A DNA stretch of 64,000 bases from Alkaliphilus transvaalensis ATCC 700919 (GCF_000621485.1 NZ_JHYF01000016.1:62001-126000), one strand, 5' to 3'. Counted from the stretch's first letter, positions 53,908-63,104 are shown. Numbers and translations are program-made. The notes: generated by a model not told the origin, from the letters alone.

Positions 53908-54786
53908 TTATGATTGATTTTTGATATCATAGATATTGTACTTATACCAAATATTTTCTAGTTTATTGAAATACTTACGAATCTCTTCTTTTTCCCTCAT
54001 TCCTACAGCTACAATTAAGGCATTGATTAAGCTTAGTGGTGCTACTAATGAGTCTACAAAAGAAACCATATTGCTTTTTGCAGTTAAGCAATAATCCGAT
54101 AAGCCTGAAATAGGAGACAATAAACTATCGGTAATACTAATTATTGGTACGCCCTCTTCTTTAGCATAGGTGAGGACTTCAATCGTTCTATTCGAGTATC
54201 TTGGAAAGCTAATCCCAATTACAAGGTCATTTGGAGAGATTCTAAGCATCTGTTCAAAAATATCACTAATGCCATACCCTACAATTTTAACATTATCTAA
54301 AATAAGGTTTAGATAGAAACCTAAATATTCTGCCAAAGCTGTTGAACTTCTTAATCCAACTATGTAGATTCTCTCGGCTCTAAATATTTGATCCACCACA
54401 TTCTGGAATAATATTGGGTCAATATTTTCTAAAGTTGATCTGATATTATCCATATCAGACTTTAAAACCTTCTTTAATATCGCTCCCTCATCAGAATATT
54501 CACTGGCCATTTCTACCCTTTGTACAGTTGTTAGTTTTGTTTTGATAATTTCTTGCAAAGCCTTTTGCAATTCAGGATATCCCTCAAACCCTAAGGCATT
54601 GGCGAATCTAACAACTGTTGATTCACTAACCCCAACCTTTACTCCAAGCTTTGAAGCTGTCATGAAGGCAGCCTTATCATAATTATCTATGATGAACTGA
54701 GCAATCAACTTTTGACCTTTACTTAATTTGGAGAAGCTTTTTTGGATTTGTACAATCAAATCCTTTTTTTCATCAATCATACACAC
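53908..54786 (-). CDS. RpiR/MurR-family transcriptional regulator
   Basis: The N-terminal helix-turn-helix (residues about 20-75, with S-K-L-G-V-K-V-G-V-S-E-S-T-V-V-R-F-A) is followed by a SIS sugar-phosphate-binding domain (about 130-260). Such regulators sense phosphosugars or related metabolites. It is 24 bases after the gamma subunit of the 2-oxoacid oxidoreductase and shares its terminator, so it is probably co-transcribed. That link to an oxidoreductase is not a usual RpiR context. Confidence 0.9.
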   Translation of the reverse strand: MCMIDEKKDLIVQIQKSFSKLSKGQKLIAQFIIDNYDKAAFMTASKLGVKVGVSESTVVRFANALGFEGYPELQKALQEIIKTKLTTVQRVEMASEYSDEGAILKKVLKSDMDNIRSTLENIDPILFQNVVDQIFRAERIYIVGLRSSTALAEYLGFYLNLILDNVKIVGYGISDIFEQMLRISPNDLVIGISFPRYSNRTIEVLTYAKEEGVPIISITDSLLSPISGLSDYCLTAKSNMVSFVDSLVAPLSLINALIVAVGMREKEEIRKYFNKLENIWYKYNIYDIKNQS

Positions 54787-54810
54787 ACATCCTAATATAT
54801 TTTTTACCTA

Positions 54811-55344
54811 TTATATAACTAAATCATAGCCGGCAGCAAGTGCTTTTTTGTTTAATTCTTCAGTACCTTTAGGTACTCTCTTTAAAACTGCAGTCTCTAG
54901 TGCTTCTTTTGTTACAACCTTTGTTAATTCTTGAATAGCTCCTAAGGCTACGATGTTTGCAACCATACTCTTCCCAATTTTTTCAGTAGCAGTATGAATT
55001 ATAGGTACTTTAATTACTTTTATACTTTCTTTAATATTATCAATATTGACATTTTCGTCAACTAATAAAACCCCGTCATCCTTTAAGTTCTTAATATATT
55101 TTTTATAAGCTATTTCGGTTAGAGCTAATAGTAGATCTGGTTTTTCTACCTTTGGGTAGTCAATTTCTTCTGTACTGATAATAACTTCTGCTTTACTGGC
55201 GCCACCTCTTGCTTCTGGTCCATAGGATTGAGATTGAATAGCATTATTCCCATCTATTAGGGCAGCTTCAGCTAAAATGATTCCTCCAAGAATTAAACCT
55301 TGACCACCAGAACCACTTAGTCTAATTTCATGTTGCTTATTCAT
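54811..55344 (-). CDS. korC: 2-oxoacid:ferredoxin oxidoreductase gamma subunit (KorC)
   Basis: The catalytic gamma domain is recognised by G-S-G-G-Q-G-L-I-L-G-G (residues about 10-20) and Q-S-Y-G-P-E-A-R-G-G (about 40-49). I place the start at the methionine before N-K-Q-H-E-I (177 residues) behind an AGGAGA-type ribosome site, rather than 28 codons earlier inside korB. It is the third catalytic subunit of the korDABC-type unit. Confidence 0.92.
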   Translation of the reverse strand: MNKQHEIRLSGSGGQGLILGGIILAEAALIDGNNAIQSQSYGPEARGGASKAEVIISTEEIDYPKVEKPDLLLALTEIAYKKYIKNLKDDGVLLVDENVNIDNIKESIKVIKVPIIHTATEKIGKSMVANIVALGAIQELTKVVTKEALETAVLKRVPKGTEELNKKALAAGYDLVI

Positions 55345-55345
55345 A

Positions 55346-56167
55346 TTATCTCTCCTTTTTAAATCTCTCGATAATTTTTTGATATTCCTCTGTGTATTCT
55401 GGTTCTTGAGCGTTTTTAAACTCACCAATAATGAACTTACCTTCTAATTTTTCTGCTGGTAATTTAGCTGCTGCCTTTACATCCACAGCTGCATCTTTTA
55501 AGTATTCCATCATATGAACAGGGGTACCTTTTCTGTTTTTTCTACCATAGTAGGTAGGACAAATACTGATGGCATCTACTAATGAAAATCCTTTATTTAA
55601 TAGGGCCTTTTCAATTAATTTAGTTAAAGGATTTGCATGGTATACTGTTCCTCTTGCAACATAAGTTGCCCCCGCAGCCTCTACCAATTTACAAATATCA
55701 AAAGGTTTATCAATATTACCAAAAGGTGCTGTTGTTCCAAATTCGGTAGTTGGTGTTGTTGGAGAATATTGACCTCCCGTCATTCCGTAAATGTTATTAT
55801 TGAAAACGATTGTCGTGATATCAATATTTCTTCTTGCAGTATGAATTAAATGATTTCCACCTATCGCCGAACAGTCTCCATCTCCAGTTACAACAATTAC
55901 TTTTAGGTCTGGGTTAGCTAACTTTACACCCGTAGCAAAGGCCAATGCTCTTCCATGGGTGGTATGAAGGGTATTAAAGTCTAAATAACCAGGTGCCCTT
56001 GAAGAACAACCGATCCCTGAAATAACACAAACTTCTTTTTTATCCCATCCTAAGTTTTCAATCGCTTGAGCTAAAGCCTTCATAGCAATACCGTGACCAC
56101 AACCTGGACACCAAATATGGGGAAGGCGATCATATCTGAAGTTATTTTTAATTAATTGACTACTCAT
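55346..56167 (-). CDS. korB: 2-oxoacid:ferredoxin oxidoreductase beta subunit (KorB)
   Basis: It carries the thiamine-diphosphate site (G-D-G-D-C-S-A-I-G-G-N-H, residues about 85-96) and the C-P-G-C-G-H-G pattern near residue 20 for the [4Fe-4S] cluster. 273 residues. It is one base after korA. The enzyme makes succinyl-CoA, or another acyl-CoA, and reduced ferredoxin from a 2-oxoacid. Confidence 0.94.
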   Translation of the reverse strand: MSSQLIKNNFRYDRLPHIWCPGCGHGIAMKALAQAIENLGWDKKEVCVISGIGCSSRAPGYLDFNTLHTTHGRALAFATGVKLANPDLKVIVVTGDGDCSAIGGNHLIHTARRNIDITTIVFNNNIYGMTGGQYSPTTPTTEFGTTAPFGNIDKPFDICKLVEAAGATYVARGTVYHANPLTKLIEKALLNKGFSLVDAISICPTYYGRKNRKGTPVHMMEYLKDAAVDVKAAAKLPAEKLEGKFIIGEFKNAQEPEYTEEYQKIIERFKKER

Positions 56168-56168
56168 T

Positions 56169-57308
56169 TTATAGAACCTCCCTAATTTTATCTAATATTT
56201 CATTTGGTGTGATTGCTTCACCATTTACTTTCCCTAGGCTAATAACAGGTGTCTTACCTGCAACAATTCTTTCAACTTCCTCAGCATATTGACCTAAGTT
56301 TAGCTCTGGAACTAAAATTCCTTTAACTTTAAGTGCTAACTCTTTAATTTGTTTAGCTGGTGATGGCCAGATGGTAATTGCTTTAAATAGACCCACCTTT
56401 AATCCCTGTTCTCTTGCTTGCTTTACAGCACTTCTAGCTGAACGATATGTACCACCATAAGCTAAGACTACAAATTCTGCATCTTCCATAAATTCTTCTT
56501 CATATATAACAATATCATCAATATGATCGCTTACTTTGTTCATAATTCTTCTTAATAATTTATCTGCTACTTCCGAATCATTTGATGGGAAACCAAATTC
56601 ATCGTGCATTAAGCCTGTCACATGGAAATGGAACCCTTCTCCAAAGGCTGCCATTGCAGGTACGATCTGTCCTTCTTCTACTCTATAAGCTTTAAAGTTT
56701 TCATCTCCTACTTCTGGCTTTAATCTATCATAAATTTCTAACTCTTCTGGATGTGGAATTTCAATTTTCTCCCTCATATGGCCTACAATTTCATCTAACA
56801 TTAGTAATACCGGCGTTCTATACTTTTCTGCTAAGTTAAAACATTTTATTGTTAGATCATAGGTTTCTCTAACAGATGTTGGAGATAAAGCGATTACTGG
56901 ATGGTCTCCGTGGGTTCCCCATCTAGCTTGCATAATGTCCCCTTGAGAAGGAGCTGTTGGTAGTCCTGTACTAGGGCCTGCCCGTTGAACATCTACTACG
57001 ACACAAGGCACTTCTGCCAATGCAGCATAACCTAAATTTTCTTGTTTTAATGAAAATCCTGGTCCACTGGTGGCTGTCATTGATTTTAATCCTGCCAATG
57101 AGCCTCCAATCGTTGCTGCCATACCAGCAATTTCATCTTCCATCTGAATAAACTTGCCACCAATCAATGGTAATCTTTGAGCACAAAATTCTGCGATTTC
57201 TGTAGATGGTGTAATTGGATAACCTGCGTAAAATTTCATTCCAGCTGCTAAAGCACCCTCAACACAGGCTTCATTTCCTTGCATTAATCTTATTTCTCTA
57301 TTTTTCAT
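56169..57308 (-). CDS. korA: 2-oxoacid:ferredoxin oxidoreductase alpha subunit (KorA)
   Basis: The alpha chain opens with M-Q-G-N-E-A-C-V-E-G-A and G-Y-P-I-T-P-S-T-E. The G-P-G-F-S-L-K-Q-E and P-S-T-G-L-P-T motifs follow. I place the start at the ATG (57308) behind GGAGGG, overlapping the ferredoxin gene by 11 bases, rather than nine codons upstream. 379 residues. Whether the substrate is 2-oxoglutarate or a branched 2-oxoacid (Vor-type) is not settled by sequence. Confidence 0.94.
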   Translation of the reverse strand: MKNREIRLMQGNEACVEGALAAGMKFYAGYPITPSTEIAEFCAQRLPLIGGKFIQMEDEIAGMAATIGGSLAGLKSMTATSGPGFSLKQENLGYAALAEVPCVVVDVQRAGPSTGLPTAPSQGDIMQARWGTHGDHPVIALSPTSVRETYDLTIKCFNLAEKYRTPVLLMLDEIVGHMREKIEIPHPEELEIYDRLKPEVGDENFKAYRVEEGQIVPAMAAFGEGFHFHVTGLMHDEFGFPSNDSEVADKLLRRIMNKVSDHIDDIVIYEEEFMEDAEFVVLAYGGTYRSARSAVKQAREQGLKVGLFKAITIWPSPAKQIKELALKVKGILVPELNLGQYAEEVERIVAGKTPVISLGKVNGEAITPNEILDKIREVL

Positions 57309-57522
57309 CTTTAGACCCCTCCAAGTAGATGGCATAGTCTGGGCATCTTAATTCACATAACCCACATTTAATACATTTATCAATATCGTTAATTGCAACC
57401 TTATCATTGTTCATTTCTAAAACACTTTTAGGGCAAAAGGCAACACATATGCCACATCCCTTACACCATTCTTCTATTACCTTTAGATTTTTGTCTTCCT
57501 TGCAGATGCTCAAAATAGACAT
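57298..57522 (-). CDS. korD: Two-[4Fe-4S] ferredoxin subunit (KorD)
   Basis: Two CX2CX2CX3CP motifs (C-K-G-C-G-I-C-V-A-F-C-P near 20-31 and C-I-K-C-G-L-C-E-L-R-C-P near 50-61) bind two [4Fe-4S] clusters. 74 residues is typical of a delta subunit. It begins the korDABC operon. Confidence 0.95.
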   Translation of the reverse strand: MSILSICKEDKNLKVIEEWCKGCGICVAFCPKSVLEMNNDKVAINDIDKCIKCGLCELRCPDYAIYLEGSKDEK

Positions 57523-57607
57523 CCCCCTTCAAATCATTTATGGTTTTGGTTTAATACTTAACAAAATCATAACATGTTTGGGGGGGATATGCAATTTTTA
57601 TTTCATA

Positions 57608-57635
57608 ATTATAGAAACTTTTTTTATTTTTGCAA
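57608..57635 (-). promoter_or_regulatory. Promoter of the korDABC operon
   Basis: Minus strand TTGCAA (57635-57630), a 16-base spacer and TATAAT (57613-57608), about 85 bases upstream of the ferredoxin start. Confidence 0.6.
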
Positions 57636-57701
57636 GAACACTTTCATTTCTTTCATTTTTTTTGATTTACCTGCAATTATTAATAGAGAATTTCTATTAA
57701 A

Positions 57702-58466
57702 TTACTCGTCTAACTTCCAGTTCTTTAATTTTTCAAAGGTTTCAAAGTGGGTTAAATCAAAATGTATAGGGGAAATTGTAATATAATTTTCTTTAATTGC
57801 TACAATATCACTGTCCTTATTCTGTTCAAGTTCCATTGCTTTTCCTGAAAACCAGTAATAGGAGTTGCCCTGAGGATCTTTCCTCTCATCAAAAGTATTT
57901 GCATATTGTCTTAGTCCAAGAGTAGTTACTTTAACCCCTTTAATCGACTGGATTTGACAAGTTGGGTAATTTATATTAAAAACTGTTGATGGGTTTTCGA
58001 CAATTTGAAGTATACTTTTTGCAAACTTGCAGGCAAATTCTGCTGCTGGTTCATAAGTTTCTATTTCTGATGTTGCCATTGAAACAGCAATAGAAGGTAT
58101 TCCTAAAATTGCCCCCTCTACAGCTGCTGAAACAGTACCCGAATATAATACGTCTGTTCCCAAATTAGGCCCATTATTTATCCCAGAGATCACCAGGTCT
58201 GGCTTCCTGTCTTTTAATATTGCTTCTACCGCTAACTTCACGCAGTCGGCTGGTGTTCCATCTACCGAGTAGGCTTCAATCTCTGTGTTAAAAAAATGAA
58301 TTTTTTTAACTCTTAATGGGTTAAATAAAGTGATAGAATGCCCCTTAGCACTCTGTTCTGTACTGGGGGCGACAACGATTACTTCTCCTAATCTTTGTAA
58401 AGTTTTTGCTAATTGATGTATCCCCTCTGTAAATATTCCATCGTCGTTGGTAACTACAATACGCAT
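57702..58466 (-). CDS. surE: 5'/3'-nucleotidase SurE
   Basis: SurE is a metal-dependent nucleoside monophosphate phosphatase tied to stationary-phase survival. V-T-N-D-D-G (residues 4-9), the S-G-I-N-N-G-P-N-L-G metal motif (about 92-101) and Y-S-V-D-G-T-P-A-D-C-V-K (about 72-83) are intact. 254 residues. It is monocistronic, divergent from the gene at 58561. Confidence 0.95.
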   Translation of the reverse strand: MRIVVTNDDGIFTEGIHQLAKTLQRLGEVIVVAPSTEQSAKGHSITLFNPLRVKKIHFFNTEIEAYSVDGTPADCVKLAVEAILKDRKPDLVISGINNGPNLGTDVLYSGTVSAAVEGAILGIPSIAVSMATSEIETYEPAAEFACKFAKSILQIVENPSTVFNINYPTCQIQSIKGVKVTTLGLRQYANTFDERKDPQGNSYYWFSGKAMELEQNKDSDIVAIKENYITISPIHFDLTHFETFEKLKNWKLDE

Positions 58467-58560
58467 TTGTTTTCCTCCTTAAATCTTATGAAATTAATTT
58501 CATAGAAGTCTATTTTTATGTCCATAATAAATAATAAGCATGTTTAAGGGGTGATTTTAT

Positions 58561-59202
58561 TTGATTCAAATTGATGACGCAGGTAGTGGTAGCTTATTAG
58601 GTGGTACAATTATAGGCATCCTTAGGGTAGAGACGGGAGAGTATCATTATGATGTCATCCCTTTAAAATATTACCAAGGTAAAAGTTTTGCGAAAAAAAA
58701 ATACATTGATTATGTGATTACTATTGTAGAAGAAAGTATTAGAAAGTTAAATGTTTCTAAGGATGAACCCATTGAAGTTTGTAGAGGCTATATGTTTGAT
58801 TCCCTTAATAATTGGTTAAAAGAGAATCAGTTTTCTTATACTAATACTATTATTAAAGACCCTCTACAGTCTATTATAGAAAAATCCTTTGATGATTATG
58901 CGGTACAATTAGGACTACCAGAATCTTTTATAACCTATACTAAGTATCCCTTTCACTTTCATCGCATTTTAAAGTGGGTTTATGCCGATTACGAAAATAG
59001 AAGTAAACTCTGTAAAACTGGGTGGAAAAGTTGGGGTAAATACGGTAAGCTACAGGTTAATCAAGGCCAAGAATACATTAAAAATAAAGATTGGACTTGC
59101 TTGAAATGTAACCAGTCTATCCCTAGAAATTCAAATGCCGCTGTGATTAGTTATGTTAGCAATCGTCCTAATAAGATTTATCTTCATCCCCATTGTACTT
59201 AA
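58561..59202 (+). CDS. Unknown protein, RNase H-like N-terminus and zinc-ribbon C-terminus
   Basis: I do not recognise a named family. The N-terminus (I-Q-I-D-D-A-G-S-G-S-L-L-G-G-T, then I-I-G-I-L-R-V-E) has the strand-and-acid look of an RNase H-type fold, which is suggestive only. The C-terminal part has C-L-K-C near residue 180, with an H-P-H-C at the end: four potential zinc ligands. The start is TTG with ribosome site GGGGTG. It is a single gene with a strong terminator. A nucleic-acid-handling protein is a guess. Confidence 0.8.
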   Translation: MIQIDDAGSGSLLGGTIIGILRVETGEYHYDVIPLKYYQGKSFAKKKYIDYVITIVEESIRKLNVSKDEPIEVCRGYMFDSLNNWLKENQFSYTNTIIKDPLQSIIEKSFDDYAVQLGLPESFITYTKYPFHFHRILKWVYADYENRSKLCKTGWKSWGKYGKLQVNQGQEYIKNKDWTCLKCNQSIPRNSNAAVISYVSNRPNKIYLHPHCT

Positions 59203-59231
59203 AAGCTCCTGGTAAAAAACCAGGAGCTTTT
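59201..59231 (+). terminator. Terminator of the 213-residue unknown gene
   Basis: AAAAGCTCCTGG pairs with CCAGGAGCTTTT (59201-59212 and 59220-59231) starting at the stop codon itself. Confidence 0.9.
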
Positions 59232-59342
59232 AGTTATAATACATAGGAAATTATGGTCTTTTAAGGTTACAATCATAATTTACCCTAATGTATTTCAACA
59301 CAAGCCTACCACTAAATCTTTCGTAGGAAGGCTTTGTTCTTT

Positions 59343-60740
59343 TTATACTGGATGAGTTTTATCTACTTCATTATATAGAGTACCTTCAATTTTGTATTCT
59401 TTCTCCCAACGGCTTTTAAAATAATTCATAGCTATTTGTGGGAATAATGCATAGGATAATACATCTTCTTCTTGAGTATAGTACTCTTTCATCTCATTTT
59501 TTAAGATTTCTAATTGAGGTGGAATTAAGTCTGCTGGTCGTACCGTAACGACTTCTTCCTTTCCAATTATTTTTTCTCTTATTTCTTGTGATATTTCTAC
59601 AGATGGTTGACCATATAAACCTTTAACATAATCCTTAATTTCTTTAGGAACCATTTTGTATCTTTCACCGATTATTACATTAAATACTGCTTGGGTACCT
59701 ACCATTTGGCTCATAGGTGTTACAAGGGGAGGAAAACCTAAGTCTTCCCTTACTTTAGGGACTTCTGCCATCACTTCATCTAGTTTATCCATTTTGTTTT
59801 GTTGCTTTAACTGAGAGATTAGATTAGATAACATTCCTCCTGGTACTTGATATACAAGGGTATTAATGTCTACACCTAATACTTTCGGATCAATTAAACC
59901 TTTTTCTAGATATTTATCCCTTAAAGGTCTAAAGTACTCTGTTACTTCATTTAGAGCCTCTAAATTTATTCCTGTATCATATTTTGTTTCTTGTAAAACT
60001 GCTACCATTGGTTCTGTTGGCGGTTGAGATGTTCCTAAGGCTAATGGCGAAATTGCAGTATCAACAATATCTGCCCCTGCCTCAATAGCCTTTAAGTAAG
60101 TCATGGATGCCATTCCACTTGTATAATGGGTATGAACATTAATTGGTAACTTGACTGCCTTTTTTAATTCAGTAACTAAATCATAAGCAACATAAGGAGT
60201 AAGTATTCCTGACATGTCTTTGATACAAATAGAACTAGCGCCAAGATCTTCCATTTGTTTTGCCTTAATGACATAATAATCTATGTTATGTACTGGGCTA
60301 ATTGTGTAGGATATAGCACATTGGGCATGACCACCTTCTTTTACAACTGCCTTTACGGTTGTTTCTAAGTTTCTTACATCGTTTAATGCATCAAAAACCC
60401 TTACAATGTCAATACCATTAGCAATGGACTTTCTAACAAATTCTGTTACTACATCATCAGCGTAGTGTTTATAACCCAATAGATTTTGACCTCTTAATAA
60501 CATTTGTAGTTTTGTGTTTTTAATATTTTTACGAAGAACTCTAAGTCTTTCCCAAGGATCTTCGTTAAGGAATCGAAGACAGGAATCAAAGGTAGCTCCT
60601 CCCCAAACCTCCATTGCATAATAACCAACCTGGTCCATCTTCTCTACTATCGGGAGCATTTCCTCAGTTGTCATTCTCGTAGCTAACAGTGATTGATGGG
60701 CATCCCTTAATGCGGTTTCGGTAATTTTAATTTTTGACAT
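59343..60740 (-). CDS. Oxaloacetate decarboxylase alpha-type/pyruvate carboxylase carboxyltransferase subunit
   Basis: The carboxyltransferase barrel is recognised by E-T-A-L-R-D-A-H-Q-S (residues 7-16), the carbamylated-lysine region C-I-K-D-M-S-G and the metal histidines in N-V-H-T-H-Y-T-S-G. At 465 residues it has the barrel and its helical extension but no biotin-carrier domain (no M-K-M motif). A separate biotin carrier and a membrane beta subunit or a carboxylase would be needed, and none is in this window. It acts on oxaloacetate/pyruvate. Confidence 0.92.
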   Translation of the reverse strand: MSKIKITETALRDAHQSLLATRMTTEEMLPIVEKMDQVGYYAMEVWGGATFDSCLRFLNEDPWERLRVLRKNIKNTKLQMLLRGQNLLGYKHYADDVVTEFVRKSIANGIDIVRVFDALNDVRNLETTVKAVVKEGGHAQCAISYTISPVHNIDYYVIKAKQMEDLGASSICIKDMSGILTPYVAYDLVTELKKAVKLPINVHTHYTSGMASMTYLKAIEAGADIVDTAISPLALGTSQPPTEPMVAVLQETKYDTGINLEALNEVTEYFRPLRDKYLEKGLIDPKVLGVDINTLVYQVPGGMLSNLISQLKQQNKMDKLDEVMAEVPKVREDLGFPPLVTPMSQMVGTQAVFNVIIGERYKMVPKEIKDYVKGLYGQPSVEISQEIREKIIGKEEVVTVRPADLIPPQLEILKNEMKEYYTQEEDVLSYALFPQIAMNYFKSRWEKEYKIEGTLYNEVDKTHPV

Positions 60741-60791
60741 TACGTAACCTCCTAAAAGTTATTTACAACTTATCCTATGCTGTCATTCTAA

Positions 60792-61361
60792 TTACTTTTT
60801 TTCTACTATAACAATAATTGGTGGATCATTTTTTCTATTCATATATTCAGTCTTTATTACAACATATTCTTCTGGTGGCAGATTTTCTAGCATATCTAAT
60901 ATTGCTTCTTTCTCTTGATTACCACCTTCATGTCCGTAATAAATCATAATAGAAATTAAACCACCTTTTTTTAATAGCTTCATCACTGATTCTAAAGCTT
61001 TTAATGTTGTATCGGGCTTTGTTATTAAGCTATGGTCACTTCCTGGCAAATAACCCAAATTAAACATTGCAGCATCAATTTCTTCTGAAATATAGGATGG
61101 GATGTTTTCGTGTCCGTCATGAATTAGATGGATTGTTTCACTAAAGACTTCTTTATCCTCTAAACGCTTTCTTGTTGACTCTAGGGAAGTAGCTTGGATA
61201 TCGAAGGCAAATACCTTTCCTTCTTTTCCAACTAATTCAGCTAAGAATAAAGTATCATATCCATTTCCCATAGTACCATCTATAACAACATCACCATGCT
61301 TAATCTTGTTTCTAAGTAGGGTATGTACAAAATTTGTTCCCCTCATAATGGAAAATTTCAT
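60792..61361 (-). CDS. mnmM: SAM-dependent tRNA methyltransferase MnmM (YtqB) type
   Basis: The N-terminal D-G-T-M-G-N-G-Y-D-T (residues about 28-37) is the SAM loop, and N-L-G-Y-L-P-G-S-D-H (about 96-105) is characteristic of the YtqB family. In Bacillus this enzyme methylates the aminomethyl group at tRNA wobble position 34 (MnmM). 189 residues. It is 4 bases after the acetyltransferase gene. Confidence 0.9.
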   Translation of the reverse strand: MKFSIMRGTNFVHTLLRNKIKHGDVVIDGTMGNGYDTLFLAELVGKEGKVFAFDIQATSLESTRKRLEDKEVFSETIHLIHDGHENIPSYISEEIDAAMFNLGYLPGSDHSLITKPDTTLKALESVMKLLKKGGLISIMIYYGHEGGNQEKEAILDMLENLPPEEYVVIKTEYMNRKNDPPIIVIVEKK

Positions 61362-61364
61362 CGG

Positions 61365-61859
61365 TTATCTCCTTATCATTTTACTGCCCTTGCATTTTTT
61401 ACTAAAAAATTCCCTTGGCTGGCAATAATAATATTCCTTGTAGCAATAATCCTTATCCCATTTCTTTAATGAAGAAGTCAGTTCAAAAGGAATTTCATCT
61501 TTATTAAGAGGGCTTAATTCTTCATGGATTAAAAAGCTATTAAGTTCTTTATGCCCCTCTATTAAAATCCAATGAATCCCTTTAAGGTCTATTGCATTTA
61601 AGGTGGCCCTCAGGAGACCATCACCCAACCCCATTCCTCTTTGGGATGGAAGAATATACAGTTCATTGATCACTGCAAATTCATCGCAGGGTAATGTGAC
61701 AGCGGCATAACCCAATAGTCTTTCTCCATCCATAATGATCATGTAGAAGTCAACATCTTCTTTTATAGGTCTATTACTAAATTTTTTAATTGATACTAGA
61801 TCATTTTCTGAGGCTACTTTCATTTCAATCAAGAAATCACAACCTTTCAGATTTTCCAC
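61365..61859 (-). CDS. GNAT family N-acetyltransferase
   Basis: The acetyl-CoA loop Q-R-G-M-G-L-G-D (residues about 72-80) and the L-Y-I-L-P strand before it mark a GNAT fold. A basic Cys/Lys-rich tail (C-Y-K-E-Y-Y-Y-C) is present at the C-terminus. Substrate is unknown. It overlaps functionally with the adjacent mnmM-like gene only by position. Confidence 0.82.
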   Translation of the reverse strand: MENLKGCDFLIEMKVASENDLVSIKKFSNRPIKEDVDFYMIIMDGERLLGYAAVTLPCDEFAVINELYILPSQRGMGLGDGLLRATLNAIDLKGIHWILIEGHKELNSFLIHEELSPLNKDEIPFELTSSLKKWDKDYCYKEYYYCQPREFFSKKCKGSKMIRR

Positions 61860-61893
61860 ACCATTATTATAACACTAAGTGTTAATATTTCCA

Positions 61894-61925
61894 AAAAAAA
61901 AAGCTCAATTAACTGAGCTTTTTTC
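61894..61925. terminator. Bidirectional terminator after the pseudouridine synthase gene
   Basis: An 11-bp stem (61897-61907 with 61914-61924), flanked by A's and T's, separates the minus-strand rluB-type gene (stop at 61943) from the next gene. Confidence 0.85.
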
Positions 61926-61942
61926 AAGGGTTATAGAAATTG

Positions 61943-62647
61943 TTACAATTTCTTTAAATATTGTATTTCTTTTGGAGTTAAATATCTCCACTGTCCTAAG
62001 CTTAATTCTCCCAATTCTAGTCTTCCCATTGCTATTCTTTTTAAATCTATAACTGGATGCCCTATTGCATCACACATCTTTCTTATTTGTCTATTTCTTC
62101 CCTCTCGGATGGTAATCTCAGCAATTGTGTTTTTTCCATCATGCCTTACTATTCTAAATTTAGCGGGAGCAGTTGTATAGTCTTCAATTGATAGGCCTGT
62201 TTCAAAAGCTTTTATTTTCTCTTGTGTTGGCCTACCGGTTATTCGAGTAACATATACCTTCTCTACTTTAAATCTTGGGTGGGTTAGTCGATAGGTCATA
62301 TCGCCATCGTTTGTTAGTATTAATAGGCCTGTTGTGTTATAATCCAGTCTACCAACTGGGAAAATCCGTTGAGAAACCTCTATTAAATCAGTAACTTTTT
62401 TTCTATTAAATTCATCTGATACTGTTGTCACATATCCCTTTGGCTTATTAAGTAGGATATAGACTAATTCTTCATTAGGTGTAACCAGCTTTCCATTATA
62501 GGTAATTTCATCTTCTTCCGGTTCTACTAGATAACCCATTTCTGTAATTACTTCACCGTTTACTTTTACCTTTCCTGCTTGAATATACTCTTCTGCTTTT
62601 CTCCTTGAAGCCACACCGCAGGTGGCTAAATATTTTTGTAAGCGCAA
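61943..62647 (-). CDS. rluB: RluB/RsuA family pseudouridine synthase
   Basis: An S4 RNA-binding domain (residues 1-60, with R-L-Q-K-Y-L-A-T-C-G-V-A-S-R-R-K-A-E) precedes the catalytic domain with G-R-L-D-Y-N-T-T-G-L-L (residues about 98-108), where the Asp is catalytic. It modifies rRNA (23S in RluB). 234 residues, family length. Confidence 0.94.
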   Translation of the reverse strand: MRLQKYLATCGVASRRKAEEYIQAGKVKVNGEVITEMGYLVEPEEDEITYNGKLVTPNEELVYILLNKPKGYVTTVSDEFNRKKVTDLIEVSQRIFPVGRLDYNTTGLLILTNDGDMTYRLTHPRFKVEKVYVTRITGRPTQEKIKAFETGLSIEDYTTAPAKFRIVRHDGKNTIAEITIREGRNRQIRKMCDAIGHPVIDLKRIAMGRLELGELSLGQWRYLTPKEIQYLKKL

Positions 62648-62684
62648 TCATTTCACCCCATCATCTTCCGTATTAACTAATGTT

Positions 62685-63104
62685 TTAAATCATCTTATCT
62701 TCATAAATCTTGAGTAGCTTCAATCTTTCAATCTTATCCTTTAATACTTTTGTATCGGTAGTATAGAGACCTAATTTTTGCATTCTTTTAAAATAATCAG
62801 AACCAGCAAAAGTATAGCGTTTCTTTAATCCTTCCTCTTGCTTTATTTCTTCATTGGCGCATGCAATTAAATCTCCAGATGCAAGACTTCTAGGTAATTC
62901 TAATAAGGGCATTCCTAAGGATAATCTTATACTATTATGGCCTGCTAGGCTTCCAGTTACGATTGCTTCTGTATGACCAACAAATAATCCTGCTTTTTCC
63001 CCAGCACATAAAAGGTTATCCAATTGATCAACCTTCATAGCATTATTTCTTGGCGCTATAGATAAATAACGAATTGAATTTCCAATTCCACCTGCGTAGG
63101 CTAG
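62685..63104 (-). pseudogene. 5'-truncated FAD-dependent oxidoreductase (TrmFO/GidA-like fold)
   Basis: The frame is open from a CTA at 63104, immediately after a stop (TAA at 63107-63105), with no start codon there. It continues Y-A-G-G-I-G-N-S-I-R-Y-L-S-I-A-P-R-N-N into a 117-codon part beginning at an internal ATG (63038). The sequence reads L-C-A-G-E-K-A-G and G-S-L-A-G-H-N, typical of the C-terminal part of a larger flavoprotein. The N-terminal FAD domain is missing. A smaller functional protein from 63038 is possible but unlikely. Confidence 0.75.

Noticed and set aside
57407-57786. Plus-strand frames opposite the ferredoxin and surE genes
   Set aside because: They lie opposite confident genes and include low-complexity, Phe-rich text typical of non-coding antisense frames in AT-rich DNA.
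59300-59340. Imperfect inverted repeat AAGCCTACC/GGAAGGCTT
   Set aside because: Pairing is interrupted and no clean T-run follows on the minus strand, so a terminator call is not justified.
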